Source: Eubacteriales bacterium
GTDB taxonomy: Bacteria; Bacillota; Clostridia; Lachnospirales; Lachnospiraceae
Length of the DNA stretch: 40,004 bases
Reading direction: 5' to 3'
Assembly (NCBI GenBank): GCA_030536855.1
Contig: JAUNPK010000016.1
Coordinates: 27,775-67,778 of the forward strand
Shown here: positions 28,018 through 35,773 of the stretch, piece after piece
Position numbering within the stretch: the first letter of the stretch is position 1
How the letters are laid out: the number at the start of each line of letters is the position of its first letter
The notes under the pieces: generated by a model
Told to the model about the DNA's origin: nothing
The model's database searches: none
Seen by the model: only the letters and a program-made list of their open reading frames with translations
Translations under genes and position numbers: made by a program

Positions 28018-28098
28018 ATTACATTTTCTATATTTATTTCATCGTTAACTTATCTTTTTTATCGTTGATTGTCATTTTCAAAAGCTGTTAAATGTAAT
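28018..28098 (-). promoter_or_regulatory. Candidate attenuator structure between the Cys leader ORF and cysK
   Basis: On the transcript, ATTACATTT (28098-28090), beginning two bases after the leader stop codon, can pair with AAATGTAAT (28026-28018), which ends four bases before the cysK AGGAGG. A ribosome stalled on the leader Cys codons would cover the first segment. The nine pairs are AU-rich and weak. No Rho-independent terminator is visible between leader and cysK, so control at translation initiation, RNA stability or Rho is more likely than classical termination. Confidence 0.35.
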
Positions 28099-28100
28099 GT

Positions 28101-28148
28101 TTAGCAACAACACAAATATCTTCCGCTGTAAAACTCGTCTTTTATCAT
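28101..28148 (-). CDS. Cysteine-codon leader peptide upstream of cysK
   Basis: A 15-codon frame encodes MIKDEFYSGRYLCCC and stops with TAA. The three cysteine codons TGT TGT TGC are the last before the stop. AAAGGAG stands eight bases before the ATG, a ribosome binding site as good as those of the real genes. The frame lies about 70 bases after the predicted transcription start and its stop is 101 bases before the cysK ATG. A run of codons for the product amino acid before a biosynthetic gene is the hallmark of a leader peptide that senses charged tRNA; polycysteine leaders of this kind are described in mycobacteria. Its role here is inferred. Confidence 0.72.
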   Translation of the reverse strand: MIKDEFYSGRYLCCC

Positions 28149-28223
28149 AAACTCGACTCCTTTTTTAGTGCTTGCGTTTATTCTACCTATATTTCTGATA
28201 GGTTTAATTTGTTTATGTATCGA

Positions 28224-28252
28224 ATTATACACACACAACTTTTCTTTGTCAA
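28224..28252 (-). promoter_or_regulatory. Consensus promoter of the leader ORF-cysK unit
   Basis: On the minus strand a perfect TTGACA (28247-28252) and a perfect TATAAT (28224-28229) are 17 bases apart. The TGA inside TTGACA is the stop codon of larE. A small hairpin, ACCTAT/ATAGGT with a seven-base loop (28185-28203), lies in the early leader before the leader ORF. No T-box sequence or known riboswitch consensus is visible. Confidence 0.85.
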
Positions 28253-29091
28253 TATTTTTTTAATATTTCATTCATGCTTCCTGTTCTGTATCCTAATAAA
28301 TCCATAGTTACATAATCAAAGCCATATTCTTTCAATTTTTTATATATTAAGTTTCTATTGCATTCTTCCATCAGCTTTTCAAACTCTTCCGGCATTATTT
28401 CAATTCTTGCTATTTTGCCGTGAATTCGTACTCTCACCTGGTGGAATCCCATATCCAACAGAAGCTGTTCAGCCTTATCAACCATGGATAACTTCTCTTT
28501 TGTTATAGTCTCTCCGTATACAAATCTTGATGAAAGACAGGCAAAAGACTGTTTTCCCCATGTTTTGAGTCCAAGATATTTCGACAATACCCTGATATCC
28601 TCCTTGGTCATATCACTGTACTTAAGGGGACTTTTAACATTCAGCTCTGCCACTGCTATAAGACCCGGTCTGTAGTCCCCGTCATCGTCAATATTGGAGC
28701 CCTCTATAACCTCTGCAATATCATTATCCTTTGCAATATTTGTTATTTTAGTAAATAACTCTTTTTTGCACAGGTAACATCTGTTTGGCGGATTATGAGA
28801 AAAGCCTTCTATTTCCAACTCCTCCGAATCGCATATAAAATGTCTGATTTTTTCAATTCTGCAAAAAGCCTTTGCCTCATCTAATTCTCTTTTGGGAAAC
28901 GAACATGATTGTGCAGTAACAGCAACCGCATCATCCCCCAATACTTCGTGTGATACTTTTAACAAAAATGTTGAATCCACACCTCCTGAAAAGGCAACTG
29001 CCACAGAGCCCAATTTCTGCAGATAACTCTTAAGGTTATTCAGTTTATCCATTTGCTGTTTAGTTGGTTCAATAACATTTTTCTCTTCCAT
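28249..29091 (-). CDS. larE: ATP-dependent sulfur transferase LarE
   Basis: A 280-residue PP-loop enzyme of the LarE family, which adds sulfur to the pyridinium cofactor precursor of lactate racemase and related enzymes. The PP-loop SGGVDST is at 35-41. CYLC (Cys105, Cys108) and CLSSR (Cys185) give three conserved cysteines, the pattern associated with a [4Fe-4S] cluster that carries sulfide, while the Lactiplantibacillus enzyme sacrifices a single cysteine at the Cys185 position. AAGGA precedes ATG 29091. No larA, larB or larC is in the window. It lies just before cysK, whose promoter overlaps its stop codon, and 51 bases after tcdA. Confidence 0.88.
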   Translation of the reverse strand: MEEKNVIEPTKQQMDKLNNLKSYLQKLGSVAVAFSGGVDSTFLLKVSHEVLGDDAVAVTAQSCSFPKRELDEAKAFCRIEKIRHFICDSEELEIEGFSHNPPNRCYLCKKELFTKITNIAKDNDIAEVIEGSNIDDDGDYRPGLIAVAELNVKSPLKYSDMTKEDIRVLSKYLGLKTWGKQSFACLSSRFVYGETITKEKLSMVDKAEQLLLDMGFHQVRVRIHGKIARIEIMPEEFEKLMEECNRNLIYKKLKEYGFDYVTMDLLGYRTGSMNEILKKY

Positions 29092-29142
29092 ATATTGTTC
29101 CTTACTTTAGATTTCTATTCCTGACATTTTATTTGCATTGCA

Positions 29143-29928
29143 TTAAGCATTGTCATTTTCGTTATATCTTGCACTGTCTTTTGTGAGATCCTTTACAATC
29201 TCACCTGCGATAATCAAGCCTGCCACTGATGGTACAAATGCGGTGCTTCCCGGAATAGCTCGTCTCTCTGTACATTTATGCTGTGCTCCCGGAGGACATA
29301 CACAATTTGTGCGGCAACTCACTTCCATATTTTCAATTGGCTTTATAGGCTGTTCCTCAGAATAAACCACCTTGAGTTTCTTAACCCCTCGCTTTTTCAA
29401 TTCTCTTCTCATCACTTTAGCAAGAGGGCACACCTTGGTCTTATATATATCTGCCACTTTAAACTGACTTGGATCCAGCTTATTACCTGCTCCCATGCTG
29501 GATATAACAGGTATATTCAGCTCTTGTGCTTTCATAACAATAGATATTTTGGCTGTTACGGTATCAACCGCATCTACTATATAATCATATTCCTGAAAAG
29601 GAAATTCATTTGCATTTTCAGGTAGAAAGAAACATTTGTATACCCGCACTTCCGCTTCAGGATTTATGTCAAGTATTCTTTCCTTCATAACATCTACCTT
29701 ATATTTTCCTATAGTTTTCCTGGTTGCAATAATCTGCCTGTTTATATTAGTCAGACATACCTTATCATCATCTATCAGGTCAAATTTGTACACCCCGCTT
29801 CTGGCAAGAGCTTCACATACATATCCACCGACTCCTCCTATTCCAAATACTGCAACTCTCGATTTACGAAGCTTCTCCATTGCTTCATTACCCAATAAAA
29901 TTTCTGTTCTTGAAAATTGATTCAACAT
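29143..29928 (-). CDS. tcdA: tRNA threonylcarbamoyladenosine dehydratase (ThiF/E1-like)
   Basis: A 261-residue ATP-dependent enzyme that cyclises t6A at tRNA position 37. The nucleotide-binding loop is GIGGVGGYVCEALARSG, followed by DDDKVCLTNINRQ with the conserved Asp, Asn and Arg, then VDAVDTVTAK and SMGAGNKLDP. The C-terminal CRTNCVCPPG and GSTAFVPSVAGLIIAGEIVKDL are typical. GAGGAT is six bases before the start. It lies between the MATE transporter gene and larE on the same strand. Confidence 0.9.
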   Translation of the reverse strand: MLNQFSRTEILLGNEAMEKLRKSRVAVFGIGGVGGYVCEALARSGVYKFDLIDDDKVCLTNINRQIIATRKTIGKYKVDVMKERILDINPEAEVRVYKCFFLPENANEFPFQEYDYIVDAVDTVTAKISIVMKAQELNIPVISSMGAGNKLDPSQFKVADIYKTKVCPLAKVMRRELKKRGVKKLKVVYSEEQPIKPIENMEVSCRTNCVCPPGAQHKCTERRAIPGSTAFVPSVAGLIIAGEIVKDLTKDSARYNENDNA

Positions 29929-30032
29929 ATACTAATCCTCATTCCAAAGTGACACTCTATTCTCCATTTTTCACAATGAATTATAGTCCCATAACATTAT
30001 AGTTTCAATATAAACCTATTATTTTTATATGA

Positions 30033-31394
30033 TTATGCATTTTCTCTCTTCTCAAGATTTTGCAAAAAAATTCTTGCAAAGAAGACACTTATCACAAAGG
30101 AAATAGCAAATGCTACGGGCTGAGCCTCCTGGATTCCCATTATTCCCCTAACGCAGGCAAGTATTATAAGTGTGGGAATAAACACGATTCCGCTTCTGAG
30201 TGAAGAGCTTATTGTAGCATATATTTTCTGTCCTGTACTTTGAAATCCCATCTCTGTCATCATGGACAGAGGTATAAGGGGGCCGGTTATGCATTGAAGC
30301 CGTAATGCTCTCACACCATATATGACAACTTCACTGTCATCACGAAATATCCTGATGAGGGACGGTGCGTTGAAAAATACCGGTACTACTATAATGCATA
30401 CCAGAATTTCAGCAACAATAAAGGTAAACCAATAAGCTTTTTTTACTCTCTCGTATTTACCGGCTCCATAATTGAAACTGCTTACAGGCTGGAATCCCTG
30501 ACCCATACCGATTGCCAACGACATTACAAAGAAGCTTATTCTTGAGACTATACTCATAGCTGCAACCGCTGAGTCTCCGTATCCTGCCGAAAAACTATTA
30601 AGAAGCATTGTTGATATACTGTTAAGTGACTGTCTTACAAGGCTCGGAAAACCTGACGCAAGAACATTTCCAATCTGACCCATATTATTATAAGCCCTTT
30701 TTACGGAAATCTTCGTCTGGGTTTTACCTGAAAGAAACATAAATAAAAGAATGCAGAAACTAATGATTTGGGCTATGGCAGTTGAAAGACCTGCCCCTGC
30801 GATTCCCATGTTAAGCACAAACATAAACAATGCGTCACCGCAAATATTAAGTATCGCACCGGTCATTAACCCTGCTGTTCCAAGTTTTGCCCTTCCTTCA
30901 TATCTTAACAGGTTATTTAGAGACAGACTGGCTGTCATAAACGGTGCAGAAACAATGATAAACTTAATATAGACTTTTGCATAAACACTTATTGTACTGG
31001 TGCTTCCCAAAACCACCAATAGAGGTTCCAGAAAAATGTAACTTAAAATGCCTATAATTGCTCCAAGGCCCAAGGACATAAAAAATCCAAGAGAAGAATA
31101 ATTGCTGGCGCTCTCAACATCCTTAGCCCCCAGTCTCCTCGACATAATACATCCCGAACCCATACCACACATAAAGCCCACTGCCTGAAGAATGGACATA
31201 TATCCAAACACTATACCTACAGCTCCCGACTGACTCGTTCCCAATGTACCTACAAAAGCTGTATCCACCATATTATATATATTGGTAACCATCATACTGA
31301 TAATGGTAGGTACCGCCAAAGAGCCTACAAGTCTCTGGACTGACACCGTGGTCATTCTTTTAAACTGTTTATCCTGTAATTCTTTCTGCTCCAT
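30033..31394 (-). CDS. MATE family efflux transporter
   Basis: A 453-residue transporter with twelve hydrophobic segments, a Na+ or H+ coupled multidrug exporter. Family features include LAVPTIISMMVTNIYNMVDTAFVG near 24-47, MGSGCIMSRRLGAKD and the internally repeated second half with MGQGFQPVSSFNYGAGKYERVKKAY. ATG 31394 is chosen because GGAG stands six bases upstream; an ATG four codons earlier overlaps that site. A GGGGTC double palindrome lies 65 bases upstream, between it and the transporter remnant. Confidence 0.9.
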   Translation of the reverse strand: MEQKELQDKQFKRMTTVSVQRLVGSLAVPTIISMMVTNIYNMVDTAFVGTLGTSQSGAVGIVFGYMSILQAVGFMCGMGSGCIMSRRLGAKDVESASNYSSLGFFMSLGLGAIIGILSYIFLEPLLVVLGSTSTISVYAKVYIKFIIVSAPFMTASLSLNNLLRYEGRAKLGTAGLMTGAILNICGDALFMFVLNMGIAGAGLSTAIAQIISFCILLFMFLSGKTQTKISVKRAYNNMGQIGNVLASGFPSLVRQSLNSISTMLLNSFSAGYGDSAVAAMSIVSRISFFVMSLAIGMGQGFQPVSSFNYGAGKYERVKKAYWFTFIVAEILVCIIVVPVFFNAPSLIRIFRDDSEVVIYGVRALRLQCITGPLIPLSMMTEMGFQSTGQKIYATISSSLRSGIVFIPTLIILACVRGIMGIQEAQPVAFAISFVISVFFARIFLQNLEKRENA

Positions 31395-31459
31395 AATAAT
31401 CTCCATTCCACATATGTAAAATATAGATAGAGAATATATTACCATAAAATAAAAGGAAA

Positions 31460-31521
31460 GGGGTCAGACCCCATAAAATTTTTATAAATTTTTTTACAAA
31501 AATTTTATGGGGTCTGACCCC
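31460..31521. repeat. GGGGTC double palindrome, copy 4
   Basis: GGGGTCAGACCCC (31460-31472), arm ATAAAATTTTTATAAA, almost no loop, complementary arm (ending AAAATTTTAT) and GGGGTCTGACCCC (31509-31521). The stem is continued outwards by GGAAA and TTTTTTCC. It is the shortest of the three full copies. Unlike copies 2 and 3 it lies between two genes on the same strand, 12 bases after the stop of the transporter remnant. Confidence 0.92.
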
Positions 31522-31533
31522 TTTTTTCCTTTT

Positions 31534-31848
31534 TCAAATTCCCTGGGTGATTGCGATTGTTATCACCATCAAAGGTATCATTAGTATTGTTGTCACAGGA
31601 TTTAAAGCTGCCGCAATATCAGTTGATACGCCCAATTTTTCATTATAAATAAGTGCCACCGTAGGAACTGCAGCAAACAATCCTGCTGATAAAGTCTGTC
31701 TCATAATGAGAGGTCCCGGAACAAAGCAGAATATTACAACCGCTGCCACAGCACTTATTGTGTATCTCATTCCCAGAATTCTTAACACCTCTTTAATAGC
31801 ACTTTTCTCCATTAAATAAAATCCGGATATAATAAATACATTTGTCAT
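31534..31848 (-). pseudogene. C-terminal remnant of an AEC (auxin efflux carrier) family transporter
   Basis: The 104 residues match only the last third of an AEC-type permease: three hydrophobic segments with the late AGLFAAVPTVALIYNEKLGVSTDIAAALNPVTT-like region (a helix with Pro and Tyr, then the final helix). A full AEC protein has about 300 residues and ten helices; no sequence for the first part is seen upstream, where a terminator of the previous operon begins 71 bases away. GGGAG stands eight bases before the ATG, so the fragment may still be translated. I consider it a decayed gene, with a small independent protein as the alternative. Confidence 0.6.
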
Positions 31849-31918
31849 AAACTAAACTCCCATAACTAATCTTTGAACTTATTCTTTCCTTTAGTAAAAC
31901 TAAGGGTGTATAAACGGC

Positions 31919-31944
31919 AAAAAGCGTCATCTACATATAATCCG
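31919..31944 (-). terminator. Intrinsic terminator of the EAL-kinase-C_GCAxxG operon
   Basis: On the minus strand GCGTCATCTAC and GTAGATGACGC form a perfect 11-base-pair stem with a nine-base loop, followed by TTTTT. It lies about 65 bases after the stop at 32010. Confidence 0.9.
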
Positions 31945-32009
31945 TAGATGACGCCTTTGTCTTCTTCCCAATTAATATATCACTGTTTGTAGTAGCTGGA
32001 TTGTAAATT

Positions 32010-32489
32010 TTACTGTAATTCTGACATCTTTTCCTTCTTCAATTCTTCAAATATTTCACAGACCTGTCCCACCAGCTCAACGCATGGTCTCTTTTTGTAA
32101 TAAGTCTCTGTTCTTTCTTCCGGTGTTGTTTGTGTAAATCCCTGAGTCCCTGTATTCTTGGACAAGCCCAGCAAATCCCTGCAATATATTGACCCGTTAC
32201 ATTTTCTGTACTTATCGGCTATCTCCTGAACCAAGTCATAATTAGCCTTTTTCCCCTCAGCATCTTTTCCATCAGTAGCACCTGTTTCAAGACCTGCTAC
32301 CATAAATATCCCGGAAAGTGCTCCGCACACTTCCCTCATTCTTCCCATACCACCGCCAAATGATGCGGATAACTTCAATGCCGTCTCTTTATCAATTCCG
32401 TAATCATTGGCATAGGCTGTAAATACTGCCTGGGAACAATTATATCCCTGTTTAAACAATTCCTGCGCCAATTTGCTTTTATCACTCAT
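32010..32489 (-). CDS. C_GCAxxG_C_C family protein
   Basis: A 159-residue protein of the cysteine-patterned C_GCAxxG_C_C family: GYNCSQAVFTAY near 15, then REVCGALSGIFMVAG near 53, CNGSIYCRDLLG near 96 and a late CVELVGQVCEIF. The cysteines suggest a redox or metal centre in the membrane-peripheral or cytosolic space; the family is often beside redox genes and has no proven function. ATG 32489 has GGAG six bases upstream. It follows the histidine kinase by 51 bases and ends the operon. Confidence 0.85.
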   Translation of the reverse strand: MSDKSKLAQELFKQGYNCSQAVFTAYANDYGIDKETALKLSASFGGGMGRMREVCGALSGIFMVAGLETGATDGKDAEGKKANYDLVQEIADKYRKCNGSIYCRDLLGLSKNTGTQGFTQTTPEERTETYYKKRPCVELVGQVCEIFEELKKEKMSELQ

Positions 32490-32540
32490 ACTAATCTCCA
32501 TTCCTGCGGGTTTACATAACGGGTAAAGCAATGCCCCGCA

Positions 32541-35500
32541 TTATAATTTTCCAAGAATTGAATCAGCCAATGCCAGAATATCTTCCATTGCAACATCTGC
32601 TGATGCAATGGACAATTTTTCCATGTCTTCCTTGCAGTCATCTGGAAGTTTGCAGCTTTCTAATTCCTGAATTGCAAAATCTATTGAATCCAAATCAAAA
32701 GAATTAACTGCCTCCTTCAGACTTTCCAGCACCTCTTTAAGATACTCTATGGAAACTTCCTTTTTCTTGCTATCACTAACTATTGCATATGGCTTAAGTA
32801 TCTCCTTAAAACTGCTGAAATATTCCATAAGTTCAGGGTTATGTTCTTTTAAATAACCCTCATCTTCTTTATTTCCATGCTCTTCCATGTCTTTAAATGA
32901 ATCAGAGAGCTCATAAGCACCTATCATCCTTGCTGAGTTCTTAAGAGCATGTACTTCAATTGTATAATCATGCAGAAGTCCATCCTCCAAACATTCTTCT
33001 ATTTTATGGATTTTTGTATCAATCAGTCTGTAAAAATCTCCAAGAAGGTTATAGTACAACTCCTCCGAACCAAGATACTCTATTGCACCTTTCACGTCAA
33101 GATTTTCCAGCTCAGGATATTGTCCGACTTTACCTATTCCTTCATTTTTATTTTCTGTTTTCCTGCTTTCAGCTTCTTTTCCAGTTGCGCCCTTACCACT
33201 AATGTCTGTCTGACTACTTGTCTTTTTAACAATAAGACTATCCGGAAGCCATACTCTGATCTTAGTTGTAATTTCATTAAGGTCTATTGGTTTTGCAACA
33301 AAATCATTCATTCCTGCTGCAATAAATTCTTCCTTTGCCTCAACAACAGCATTGGCAGTCAGCGCAATAATTGGTACATTTTTATAATAATCGCCATCCA
33401 TCTGTCTTATTGCTTTAGCCGTATCAACACCATCCATTACAGGCATCATATGGTCCATAAATATGATGTTATACTCTTTTTTCTGAATCATCTCAAGGGC
33501 ATTCATTCCACTGTCACAAAGATCAATATTCATCTTCAGAGGCTCAAGAAGTCCCTGTGCCACCTTAAGATTTATTTCACTGTCATCCACGATTAGTATA
33601 TTTGCTCCGGGAGCGATGTAATTAAAGTAATCTTCTGTAGTTTCATTATATGCTATTTTTTCATGGTTAATAGTTTGACAGAAATTTAAAGTAAATAAAG
33701 GCTTGTTAATCAATGAGCATGTTTCACAATCTCCTCCATCTATGAGAGGATTGCGCAGTACACACGTTTCTCCCACATTGTCTTTGCATTTCTTTGCAAT
33801 TTCATCATGCTTTCTTCTGTGAAAATGTGTATCCATAAACAGATAATCAGCATGCCTGCCTTCTTTTACAATATCCTCATAGCTTATTGTTTCAATATTA
33901 TAATCCGCCACAAGTTTAAAGAACTGTTCATTGGCATATTCATTATCAAATGCTCCGCATACCACCAATCCATTTTCAATAACTGAATTATCAATCCTGG
34001 TAGAAGGTGTACTATCCACAACTTTTTGGTGAATTGTAAAGTAGAAATCACTTCCCTTTCCATATTCACTTTCAAGTTTAATTTCCCCTCCCATCATTGC
34101 AACAAGCTGCCTTGAAATAGAAAGTCCAAGACCTGTACCTTCTTTTTCATGGTTCTTCCTGCTGTCTACCTGCTGGAAGGATTCGAAAAGTTTCTCTTTA
34201 TCTTCATCTTTTACGCCTTGTCCCGTATCTTTTACTGAAAAGAATATAGACATATCATCATTTGTCACATTTTCAATTCGAACAGTAAGACGGACAAATC
34301 CTTTCTCCGTAAACTTTATTGCATTATTAACTATATTGATAACAACCTGTCTGATTCTTAATGAATCTCCGTATAAAACCTTTGGAAGATCTTTATCTAT
34401 ATCAAACAGGAGCTCTATATCCTTATCCCCAATTCTGGTGAGGAAAATCATTCCTATATCATTAAACAGAGACATAGGTTCATACTCAGACTCAACAAGT
34501 TCCATTTTTCCGGATTCAATTTTAGAGAAGTCCAGAATGTCGTTAATAATTCCCAAAAGCGCTTTGCCCGAATTCTTTATGTTAAGAAGGTATTCCACAT
34601 CCTCCTTAGGAAGATCCTCTCTCAACAAAATATCTGTCATACCTACAATTGCATTCATTGGTGTCCTTATCTCATGAGACATATTGGAAACAAATGCGGA
34701 TTTCGCTTTATTAGCATTCTCAGCCTGCTCCTTTAAGGATTTCATAATTTCGGATTGTTCCAAAAGCTGCTTTGTATTCTGATGATTCTCAGTAATATCT
34801 GTTAAAACATACATTTTACCGTAAAATTCATTATCCTGGGTAATCATTCTTCCGTTGGCTTTTATGTACCTTGAACCTTTAAGTAAAACATCTTTATCTA
34901 CAATACTGTTATCCAGTTCTTCAATAATATCTTTAGCACCGTCTTCATCTATATCCGGGTACAATTTCTTTGCTTTTTTGTTATAATATATAATCTTATT
35001 TTCATTATCTACCACTAACAGTCCATCATTCAAATCATCAACTGCCAGATCTTTAGCCAATGCAAGGGTATCAAACAGCTTATCCTTAAACATAGCAAAA
35101 GAAAGAATTATAATTCCAACAAAAAATCCCAACAATGTTGTATCATAACCGGATGTAATCCCACTTAAATATGTAATCTGTCCCACCGCAACAACAATAC
35201 AGATTGCTATTAAACGTATAAGCTGTCTTTTTACTACTGCAGCACTGACTTTTCTGTATCTGCACACACAGGCTGTAAACATTGCAACCAGATAACAAAT
35301 TATTACAAATAAATATAAATGATATAAAATACCATATTTCACTATTATATGAGGAAAAAGCCCTTCTTTAACATAAGTAATACCCTTATAAAACAAGGTA
35401 TTATTTTCATAATTGAATACCGATACTGTGATAACAAGTGAGATTCCGACCAAAATTGCATAAACAGGTTTAGGAATCCTATAATTACAATATTCTATAA

Positions 35501-35747
35501 CAAATAAAAACATTGTAAGGCTTATCATCGGTTTACCGATATATATGAATTTTACAGCCTGCATAGCCAAATCCATGCTATCCGACTTCATCTCCAGAAG
35601 ATGACCAAAGAAATTTATAAACAGTGCAATATACATAATCAGGCATAGCTGCTGCTGTCTTGAAGGTCTTTGCTGGGATATAAATATTATTCCCACTGCC
35701 AAAACTATTATTGCGATAATTTGAATAGTTATAAATACTGTAGTCAT
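32541..35747 (-). CDS. Hybrid sensor histidine kinase (7TM-PAS-HisKA-HATPase-REC-HPt)
   Basis: A 1068-residue multi-step phosphorelay kinase. Residues 1-220 hold seven membrane helices of the 7TM histidine-kinase sensor type; a PAS-like domain follows (about 235-320), then HisKA with His358 in FVSNMSHEIRTPMNA, HATPase with N box NIVNNAIKF and G boxes DTGQG and GTGLGL, a degenerate receiver (about 590-695) containing a cysteine cluster (CVLRNP, CETC), a true receiver with Asp765 in IIFMDHMMPVMDG, and an HPt domain with His933 in EVHALKNSARMIGA. GGGAGG stands six bases before the start. It lies 26 bases behind the EAL protein. No DNA-binding output is beside it, so the phosphoryl group leaves by way of another regulator. 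Confidence 0.92.
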   Translation of the reverse strand: MTTVFITIQIIAIIVLAVGIIFISQQRPSRQQQLCLIMYIALFINFFGHLLEMKSDSMDLAMQAVKFIYIGKPMISLTMFLFVIEYCNYRIPKPVYAILVGISLVITVSVFNYENNTLFYKGITYVKEGLFPHIIVKYGILYHLYLFVIICYLVAMFTACVCRYRKVSAAVVKRQLIRLIAICIVVAVGQITYLSGITSGYDTTLLGFFVGIIILSFAMFKDKLFDTLALAKDLAVDDLNDGLLVVDNENKIIYYNKKAKKLYPDIDEDGAKDIIEELDNSIVDKDVLLKGSRYIKANGRMITQDNEFYGKMYVLTDITENHQNTKQLLEQSEIMKSLKEQAENANKAKSAFVSNMSHEIRTPMNAIVGMTDILLREDLPKEDVEYLLNIKNSGKALLGIINDILDFSKIESGKMELVESEYEPMSLFNDIGMIFLTRIGDKDIELLFDIDKDLPKVLYGDSLRIRQVVINIVNNAIKFTEKGFVRLTVRIENVTNDDMSIFFSVKDTGQGVKDEDKEKLFESFQQVDSRKNHEKEGTGLGLSISRQLVAMMGGEIKLESEYGKGSDFYFTIHQKVVDSTPSTRIDNSVIENGLVVCGAFDNEYANEQFFKLVADYNIETISYEDIVKEGRHADYLFMDTHFHRRKHDEIAKKCKDNVGETCVLRNPLIDGGDCETCSLINKPLFTLNFCQTINHEKIAYNETTEDYFNYIAPGANILIVDDSEINLKVAQGLLEPLKMNIDLCDSGMNALEMIQKKEYNIIFMDHMMPVMDGVDTAKAIRQMDGDYYKNVPIIALTANAVVEAKEEFIAAGMNDFVAKPIDLNEITTKIRVWLPDSLIVKKTSSQTDISGKGATGKEAESRKTENKNEGIGKVGQYPELENLDVKGAIEYLGSEELYYNLLGDFYRLIDTKIHKIEECLEDGLLHDYTIEVHALKNSARMIGAYELSDSFKDMEEHGNKEDEGYLKEHNPELMEYFSSFKEILKPYAIVSDSKKKEVSIEYLKEVLESLKEAVNSFDLDSIDFAIQELESCKLPDDCKEDMEKLSIASADVAMEDILALADSILGKL

Positions 35748-35773
35748 AACCTTCCTCCCATAACCTCAGGCTT

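Noticed and set aside
28000-28223. T-box or SAM riboswitch before cysK
   Set aside because: No T-box consensus (AGGGTGG-like) and no S-box-like stems or terminator are visible; the cysteine-codon leader ORF explains the region better.
32949-33596. Plus-strand open frame of 215 codons
   Set aside because: Antisense to the receiver and HPt region of the histidine kinase; composition is that of a shadow frame.
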